Assembly: GCA_000721275.1 (NCBI GenBank)
Contig: JOFO01000007.1
Location: 1-64,000, forward strand
DNA from: Microtetraspora glauca
GTDB lineage: Bacteria > Actinomycetota > Actinomycetes > Streptomycetales > Streptomycetaceae
Direction of reading: 5' to 3'
DNA: 64,000 bases
In this document: positions 57,140-64,000 of the stretch, one piece after another
How the letters are laid out: the number at the start of each line of letters is the position of its first letter
Position numbering within the stretch: position 1 is the first letter of the stretch
Made by a program: the position numbers and the translations under genes
Notes under the pieces: generated by a model
Seen by the model: the letters and a program-made list of their open reading frames with translations, nothing else
Told to the model about the DNA's origin: nothing
The model's database searches: none

Positions 57140-58471
57140 TCAGCGGGCCGCCCGGCGGGCCATCAGGGTCCAGGCGCCGAGCCCGACGAGCAGGACGGTG
57201 CCGAGGCCGAGGCCGCCCGCGGCAAGCCCGACCATCAGCGTGTCCCCGCCGGCCGCCTCGTCGGCGCCGGCACCGCTCGCCGCCGCCTCCCGGTCGTCGC
57301 CCGTCACCTGGAAGATGCCCGGGTCCGAGGCGTAGGCGGGCGCGGCCTTCTTCTCGCCCCTGACGTTGACCCGCAGGATCAGCGGCAGGGCCTCGTTCCC
57401 GTACTCCTCGGCGATCTCGGGGCTGAGGGTGGCGGTGAGGTAGTACCAGCCGGCGAACCGCATGCCGCTGGTGGCGGTCTCGGACGAACCGCGGTTCTCG
57501 TGGGCGACGGGCCGCTGCGGGGCGAGGGCCGCGGTGGCCGGGTCGCCGCTGTAGCTGACCGTCTGGAGGTCGACGTAGCCGCGCGCCGGGTTGTCGAGGC
57601 CGAGCGCGAGCGCGTTGCTGACGGAGTCGTCACCGGCGGTGCTGCTGCCCAGCTCGGCGGTGGCGAAGATCTGCTGGCCCCAGTCGACCGGCACCCGCCA
57701 GAAGAGCGTCTGGCCGGGCCGGATGTCCGCCCGCCACTCGCCCTCCCGGAGCGAGACGGCCGTGTGGAAGCCGTCCCCGCCCTGGCGGACCTGCGGCTCG
57801 CCGGCGGGCGGCCCGGGCGTCCCGGACGGCCAGGACTCGGGCAGCTTGTCCGGGCCGTTCTCGCGCAGCAGCGGCTCGGTGACGTGCTGGAGCTCCAGCT
57901 CCCAGTCGTCCGGGGTGGAGGTGGCGTCCGACTCGCGCTCGACGAGCACGTAGTACGTCCCGGCGTCCTGGCAGGCGGTCTCGTCCGGGTCGACGATCCG
58001 GCGCGCGTACCCCGTCAGCGGGCGGACGTGGTCGCCGGTGGCGAAGTTGACCTCCTGGTAGCCGCACTGCGTGCCGCTGCCGTCCTGGATCTCGATCCGG
58101 AAGCCGTCGCCGTACGCGGCCTTGCCGCCCGGCTTGGGGACGGCGACGGCGGAGACGTACGAGTTCTTCGTGGTGTCCAGGTTGAGCCGGTAGTAGACCT
58201 TGCCGTCCTTCTTGAGGGTGTCCCGGTACGTCCTGCCGGGCTCCAGCACGTCGGCGTCGGCGCTGGACGCGGCGCCCTCGATCCGCTGCCCCGCGGGGTC
58301 GAAGGCGTACGCGGGCAGGGGAGGCCCTTCGGCCGCCCACGCGGGCAGCGCGGTGAGCGTGCCCACCGCGGCGGCGGCCGTGAGGAGCGCCGCGGCCTTC
58401 CGTGTCCTGGCCGCGGTCCTCCCCCTCCGTCCGGTCCCTGCCCCGGCCGTGGCCCCCGCCTGCGTGCTCAC
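57140..58471 (-). CDS. Exported membrane-anchored protein, paralogue of the VWA protein
   Basis: A 443-aa protein. After a basic N-terminus, the signal sequence is KAAALLTAAAAVGTLTALPAWAAEG. The outside body includes LEPGRTYRDTLKKDGKVYYRLNLDTTKNSYVSAVAVPKPG and LRPGQTLFWRVPVDWGQQIFATAEL-type segments, and a C-terminal helix (LMVGLAAGGLGLGTVLLVGLGAW) ends in RRAAR. It is clearly similar in order and motifs to the downstream half of the VWA protein encoded upstream, but lacks the VWA domain. GTG at 58471 with GAGGAG upstream; 22 bp after the VWA gene, so co-transcribed. Confidence 0.8.
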   Translation of the reverse strand: MSTQAGATAGAGTGRRGRTAARTRKAAALLTAAAAVGTLTALPAWAAEGPPLPAYAFDPAGQRIEGAASSADADVLEPGRTYRDTLKKDGKVYYRLNLDTTKNSYVSAVAVPKPGGKAAYGDGFRIEIQDGSGTQCGYQEVNFATGDHVRPLTGYARRIVDPDETACQDAGTYYVLVERESDATSTPDDWELELQHVTEPLLRENGPDKLPESWPSGTPGPPAGEPQVRQGGDGFHTAVSLREGEWRADIRPGQTLFWRVPVDWGQQIFATAELGSSTAGDDSVSNALALGLDNPARGYVDLQTVSYSGDPATAALAPQRPVAHENRGSSETATSGMRFAGWYYLTATLSPEIAEEYGNEALPLILRVNVRGEKKAAPAYASDPGIFQVTGDDREAAASGAGADEAAGGDTLMVGLAAGGLGLGTVLLVGLGAWTLMARRAAR

Positions 58472-58493
58472 GCGCTTCTCCTCGTCGTGTCCG

Positions 58494-60398
58494 TCATCGC
58501 GCCCGGCCCCGGGCCCGCCGGACGCCGAGGACGACCCCCGTGAGCAGGAGGAGCGCCCCGCCGCCGACCGCCAGGGCCGTCGTGCCGGACCATCCTGCCC
58601 CGCTCGTGGCCCCGGTGTCCGCACCGGGGGCGGATTCGCCCCCGGCCGCCGGCGCCTCGGGGGCCACCACGCGCGCGTGGTGCTCGGGACCGGCCTTCTC
58701 CTCGCCGAGGACGCCGATCCGCAGGACGAACCCGATCTCGGGGTCGCCGGGGATGCGGGCGGCGTCGGCGCCGAGGGTGACGGCGATGTAGTGGGCGCCG
58801 GGGAGGTGGACGGGGGTCACGTTCGGGTCGGGCTCGTAGCGGTTGGTCCAGGCGACGGGGACCGTGGCCATGCGCAGCTCGGCCGGTTCGCCCGTGTACG
58901 CGGTCCGCGAGCTGAAGCCGGAGCCGGTGCCGACCGGGTGCCGGGTGGGCGTGTACACCTCGGTGGCGACGTAGGAGCGGACGGTCGTGCCGGTGCCGGC
59001 GGCGGCCGGTACGTTGCCGAACTCGACGTCGTAGCGCAGCTGTCGGCCCCAGCCGACGGGCACCTTGTACCAGCGGGTCTGGGCGGGCAGCAGCCGGTCG
59101 CGCCAGGCGCCGGCCGAGAGTTCCGCGGCGTCATTGAAGCCGGTGCCGCCGTGGACCTCGCGCGGCTCGCCCGCGGGCACCGGGGCGTCGAGCCCGGCGC
59201 CGTACTCGGGCTCCGACTGCGCGGGCACGGTCCCGGCCGGCAGCGGCTTCTCGACGTCGAGGAGCAGCTCCAGCGGCCAGCGGGCGGCGTCCGAGCCGGG
59301 CTTGCTGGTGCGCTCGACGGTGAGCCAGTAGCGGCCGGGCCGATCGCAGGCGGAGTACCGCTTCTGGGTGGGGACGCGGGCGACGGAGGAGGTGAGCGGC
59401 ACCGCGCCCTCGTCCTGGTGGAAGATCTCGCTCCGGGTGCCGCAGGTGCCCTCGTCGCCGATGGAGGAGAGCCAGACGACGCTGGTGGTGATCTTGTCGA
59501 CGGTGTCGACGGCGGAGCCGGGCTGCGGAACGGCGGTGGCCGAGAAGTGGGCGGTGGAGTCGGCGTCGAGGTCGGTGGCGTAGTAGCGCTTCTCACCGGG
59601 GCCGATGCTGTCGAGGTACTGCCCGGGGGCGAGGTCGGGCGCGCCGGAGCGTCCGGGGGTGCCGCGCACCGGGGTGCCGTCGAGCCGGTAGCCGTCGGCG
59701 GAGAGCCGGGCGGCGCGCTGGAGCTGGCGGGCGAGGGCGTCGGCGTCGGGGGCGTCGTAGTAGCGGCCGTTGCCGGCCTCGGCGACGCACTCCAGCTGTT
59801 CGCGGGCCTTGCCGGCGACCTGGAAGCCGACGGCGTCGACGCGCAGGCCGATGCCCTGGCGGGCGAGGTCGGCGGCGACCTCGCAGGGCTCGGGGGTGCC
59901 GCAGGTGTCCTCGCCGTCGGAGACGAGCAGGATCGTGCGGGTGGCGGGGGCGCCTCCGGCGGGCTTCGGCAGGTCCTCCGCGGCCTTGCGGAGGGAGAGG
60001 CCGATGGGGGTGTCGCCCTTGGGGGTGACCGCGGCGACGGCGGCCTTGAGGCCGGCCCGGTCGAGCGGGGCGACGGGCCGGGCGAGGCGGGTGTCGTCGC
60101 AGCCGCTCGCCTTGTCGGCGCCGTAGACGCGCAGTCCGGTGGGGTGGCCGTCGGGGAGGCCGTCCACGACGGTCCCGAGGGCGTCCCGGGCCGCCGCCAT
60201 CCTCGTACGGCCTCCTGAGCCCGGGCCGCCGACCGGCTCGGCCATGGAGCCGGAGGAGTCCAGCACCATCACCAGGGCTCCGCCGGAAGCGGTCCCGGGG
60301 CCCTCCTCGGCCGCCGCCTGCGGTGCCGGGCCGAGCAGCAGCGCGAGGACGCCGGCCAGCGCGCCTCCCGCCGCGGTCCTTCGTCGTCCTGTCGTCAC
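58494..60398 (-). CDS. Exported von Willebrand A domain protein with C-terminal anchor
   Basis: A 634-aa protein. The signal peptide (AAGGALAGVLALLLGPAPQAAAEE) is followed by a VWA domain with the MIDAS motif VLDSSGSM (DxSxS), the Thr in KGDTPIG, and SDGEDTCG (about residues 40-220). Two beta-rich segments follow (DSIGPGEKRYYATDLDADSTAHFSATAVPQPG and LLPAQTRWYKVPVGWGRQLRYDVEF), shared with the paralogue downstream, and an LPxxG-less C-terminal helix (ALAVGGGALLLLTGVVLGVRR). It likely binds a ligand or partner through Mg2+ outside the cell. GTG start; four 22-bp repeats lie just upstream. Confidence 0.85.
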   Translation of the reverse strand: MTTGRRRTAAGGALAGVLALLLGPAPQAAAEEGPGTASGGALVMVLDSSGSMAEPVGGPGSGGRTRMAAARDALGTVVDGLPDGHPTGLRVYGADKASGCDDTRLARPVAPLDRAGLKAAVAAVTPKGDTPIGLSLRKAAEDLPKPAGGAPATRTILLVSDGEDTCGTPEPCEVAADLARQGIGLRVDAVGFQVAGKAREQLECVAEAGNGRYYDAPDADALARQLQRAARLSADGYRLDGTPVRGTPGRSGAPDLAPGQYLDSIGPGEKRYYATDLDADSTAHFSATAVPQPGSAVDTVDKITTSVVWLSSIGDEGTCGTRSEIFHQDEGAVPLTSSVARVPTQKRYSACDRPGRYWLTVERTSKPGSDAARWPLELLLDVEKPLPAGTVPAQSEPEYGAGLDAPVPAGEPREVHGGTGFNDAAELSAGAWRDRLLPAQTRWYKVPVGWGRQLRYDVEFGNVPAAAGTGTTVRSYVATEVYTPTRHPVGTGSGFSSRTAYTGEPAELRMATVPVAWTNRYEPDPNVTPVHLPGAHYIAVTLGADAARIPGDPEIGFVLRIGVLGEEKAGPEHHARVVAPEAPAAGGESAPGADTGATSGAGWSGTTALAVGGGALLLLTGVVLGVRRARGRAR

Positions 60399-60427
60399 GG
60401 TGTCCCCCTGGGCGTCCTCGGCCGCGA

Positions 60428-60515
60428 ACGGACGCGTCCCTGTTCCCTTACGGACGGGTGCTTGTCCCCCTACGGACGCGCACTCGCTCCCGTACGGACG
60501 CGCCTTTGTTCGCGA
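60428..60515. repeat. Four imperfect 22-bp tandem repeats upstream of the VWA gene
   Basis: Units start at 60428, 60450, 60472 and 60494, each beginning ACGGACG(C/G)G followed by a C/T-rich part. Exactly 22 bp each (two helical turns), and not a multiple of three, so this is not a coding repeat. They lie 30 bp before the GTG of the VWA gene and could be iterated protein-binding sites. Confidence 0.85.
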
Positions 60516-60675
60516 GCACTCAACTTTGCCATCGCAAGCTAATGATTTGCTCAGGCGAATTCAAGGACTTTCTGTCACGACCGCGCAACAGCCCGTCCCG
60601 CAGGTGGGGTCCGGAAACGCCGAGATCCCGGTCGCGCGAGGCGCGGCCGGGATCTCGGTTTCAGATGGGTGGGTC

Positions 60676-60810
60676 TCAGACACCGGAACCGGACGGCACG
60701 GAGTCGGTCGCCTCCGTCCACAGGTCCTGCTCGGCGCGATCCGCCTGGATCTGGCGGTACACGAGGAGCCCGCCGATGGCGGCCAGTGCGACCAGGAGCA
60801 GCTTCTTCAC
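60676..60810 (-). CDS. DLW-39 family small protein
   Basis: A 44-aa protein: MKKLLLVALAAIGGLLVYRQ (membrane helix) then IQADRAEQDLWTEATDSV. The DLW tripeptide is the hallmark of this actinobacterial family, encoded near gyrA. GTG at 60810 with GAGG eight bases before it; the longer frame to 60912 is not conserved-looking. Function unknown. Confidence 0.88.
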   Translation of the reverse strand: MKKLLLVALAAIGGLLVYRQIQADRAEQDLWTEATDSVPSGSGV

Positions 60811-60929
60811 CGCGCGACCTCGTCTTTCGTTGACGTAGGAGACTTCTGACGCCCACTCTACACATCGACCGATACCGATCGGTGACCTGTGCGAGCGCCA
60901 AACGTCACACACAAACCCGCCGCAACGAG

Positions 60930-60962
60930 AACGACCCGGACGGAGGAACCGTCCGGGTCGTT
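60930..60962 (-). terminator. Terminator of tRNA-Ile
   Basis: AACGACCCGGACGG and CCGTCCGGGTCGTT, a perfect 14-bp stem with loop AGGAA, eight bases beyond the tRNA 3' end. Confidence 0.9.
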
Positions 60963-60970
60963 CTTCTGTG

Positions 60971-61044
60971 TGGGGCTAACAGGATTTGAACCTGTGGCCT
61001 CATCCTTATCAGGGATGCGCTCTAACCAACTGAGCTATAGCCCC
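60971..61044 (-). tRNA. tRNA-Ile (GAT anticodon)
   Basis: A 74-nt minus-strand gene: GGGGCTATAGCTCAGTTGGT at the 5' end, anticodon stem-loop CATCC-CTGATAA-GGATG (anticodon GAT), T loop GGTTCAAATCC. CCA is not encoded. It follows gyrA and the DUF3566 gene as in other actinobacteria. Confidence 0.96.
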
Positions 61045-61166
61045 GCCGCGCTTCTCGGTGTTTCTCCGTCGCGCTGACTCCTGAACATTAGCGCACGTGG
61101 GGGCCAGTCCCAAAATCGCCCGGAGCGGCAGGCTCCGGAAGGGCGCGGCACCGGCCCCCTCGCGGG

Positions 61167-61829
61167 CTACTCGTCCTCGGCCAGGGTCAGCTCGACGCCG
61201 CCGACGAACCCGGCGGACAGGTTGTAGATGAACGCGCCGAGCGTCGCCAGCGCGGTCATCAGGACCACGTCGATCACCGCGATCACCGAGGTGAACATCA
61301 GGACCCGAGGCAGCGACAGGAACGACTGCAGGTCGAAGCCGTTGGACTCGTTCGAGCCCGTCGCCTCGCTGATCGTCCCGCCGACCGTCGAGAAGACGCC
61401 CATGGCGTCCATGACCATCCACAGCACGGCCGCCGCGACGACCGTGCAGATGCCCAGGGCGATGGAGAGCAGGAAGCTCACCTTCATGACCGACCACGGG
61501 TCGGCCTTCGCGACCCGCAGCCGCGCCTTGCGGGTGCGCGGCGTCGTCCGCGCGCCCGTCCGGGGCCGCCGCACCGCGCCGCCGCCCTGGGTCTGGCCGC
61601 CGCCCTGCGGGCCGTCGTAGGCCCGCGGCGGGTGGTACGCGCCCGCCGGTGCCGCCGCCGGGCGCTCGCCCGGCAGGGCACCGTTGTAGGCCTGGTAGGG
61701 GGGCTGCTGCCCCCGAGTGTCCGTCACCGCAACCCCCTGGGAGTCCGTGGCCGAGCCACGTGCGCCGTGCGCTCCAGCACCTGCAGAAGCTCCGGCGGCC
61801 GCCGATCCGGCGCCCGTGGCTCCACTCAC
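61167..61829 (-). CDS. DUF3566 membrane protein downstream of gyrA
   Basis: A 220-aa protein. The first ~100 residues are Gly/Ala/Pro-rich and disordered. [45 protein letters not shown] is the start of the DUF3566 domain, and a second helix lies in [48 protein letters not shown] start with GAGGAG upstream, 3 bp after the gyrA stop, so co-transcribed. The Rv0007/CwsA-region equivalent is encoded at the same place in mycobacteria; role uncertain. Confidence 0.93.
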   Translation of the reverse strand: MSGATGAGSAAAGASAGAGAHGARGSATDSQGVAVTDTRGQQPPYQAYNGALPGERPAAAPAGAYHPPRAYDGPQGGGQTQGGGAVRRPRTGARTTPRTRKARLRVAKADPWSVMKVSFLLSIALGICTVVAAAVLWMVMDAMGVFSTVGGTISEATGSNESNGFDLQSFLSLPRVLMFTSVIAVIDVVLMTALATLGAFIYNLSAGFVGGVELTLAEDE

Positions 61830-61832
61830 GCT

Positions 61833-64000
<2,168 letters not shown>

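Noticed and set aside
60868..60883. ACCGATACCGATCGGT near the DLW-39 promoter as a fourth paa-type operator
   Set aside because: The dyad spacing is 0 or 6 bp, not 4, and the gene is unrelated. It may be an operator for something else, but does not fit the ACCGA-N4-TCGGT set.

Overview
The window reads as about 64 kb of a Streptomyces (or very close actinomycete) chromosome near the replication origin. The DNA is very GC-rich with strong third-position bias, GTG starts are frequent, and genes are often coupled by ATGA or GTGA overlaps. The right edge is gyrA (3' part) followed by the DUF3566 gene and tRNA-Ile. The centre holds the FHA / PP2C / FtsW-RodA / PBP / PASTA-kinase cluster with class E sortases and crgA, which lies close to dnaA in this genus. 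A perfect ParB site (parS) and several DnaA boxes agree with an oriC-proximal position. oriC itself is not in the window.

Layout. 1-464: frame-disrupted 3' end of a surface-protein gene with a 99-bp perfect direct repeat. 0.5-5.0 kb: PadR regulator with an operator on its start codon, then a MacB-type ABC ATPase and a 954-aa FtsX-type permease. 5.1-10.2 kb: bacterial proteasome activator (Bpa), quinone oxidoreductase, K+ channel, moeA and a mobA-like gene. 10.3-14.6 kb: branched-chain 2-oxoacid dehydrogenase operon (E1alpha, E1beta, E2) divergent from an Lrp/AsnC regulator (BkdR-like). 14.7-25.3 kb: phenylacetate catabolism (TetR, 3-hydroxyacyl-CoA dehydrogenase, paaN, paaABCDE) split by a TrmH / HTTM / DUF5819 operon. 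25.3-33.6 kb: acyl-CoA dehydrogenase behind a KstR-like palindrome, rhodanese, J-domain protein, DUF2252 protein, membrane protein/MarR divergent pair, and a NarL-type two-component pair whose kinase has an unusual exported tail. 33.8 kb: tRNA-Leu(CAG), then a gene-free purine-rich gap. 34.6-42.7 kb: fhaA-fhaB-pstP-rodA/ftsW-pbpA-pknB. 42.8-46.8 kb: two class E sortases, a pabA/trpG-type amidotransferase and a 53-aa membrane protein in one coupled operon, then DUF881 and crgA. 46.9-47.2 kb: DnaA-box cluster around a large hairpin. 47.2-50.0 kb: rhomboid protease, cyclophilin, DUF5324 and a small exported protein. 50.3-52.9 kb: flavin oxidoreductase, ECF41-type sigma factor and a small membrane protein. 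53.0-54.9 kb: TetR / EamA divergent pair. 55.0-61.0 kb: between tRNA-Ala(TGC) and tRNA-Ile(GAT), an HTH protein, a membrane Ser/Thr kinase, and two paralogous exported membrane proteins, one with a von Willebrand A domain. 60.7-64 kb: DLW-39 protein, tRNA-Ile, DUF3566 and gyrA.

How the parts connect. A 14-bp dyad, ACCGA-N4-TCGGT, lies in the paaN/3-hydroxyacyl-CoA dehydrogenase, paaABCDE and bkd promoter regions, so one TetR-type regulator may join phenylacetate and branched-chain oxoacid use. Seven perfect 9-bp DnaA boxes are present and all fall in intergenic gaps. The least-explained parts are the DUF5819-HTTM pair (SdpAB-like), the HTH-kinase-VWA module with four 22-bp iterated repeats upstream, and the histidine kinase with an exported C-terminal domain.
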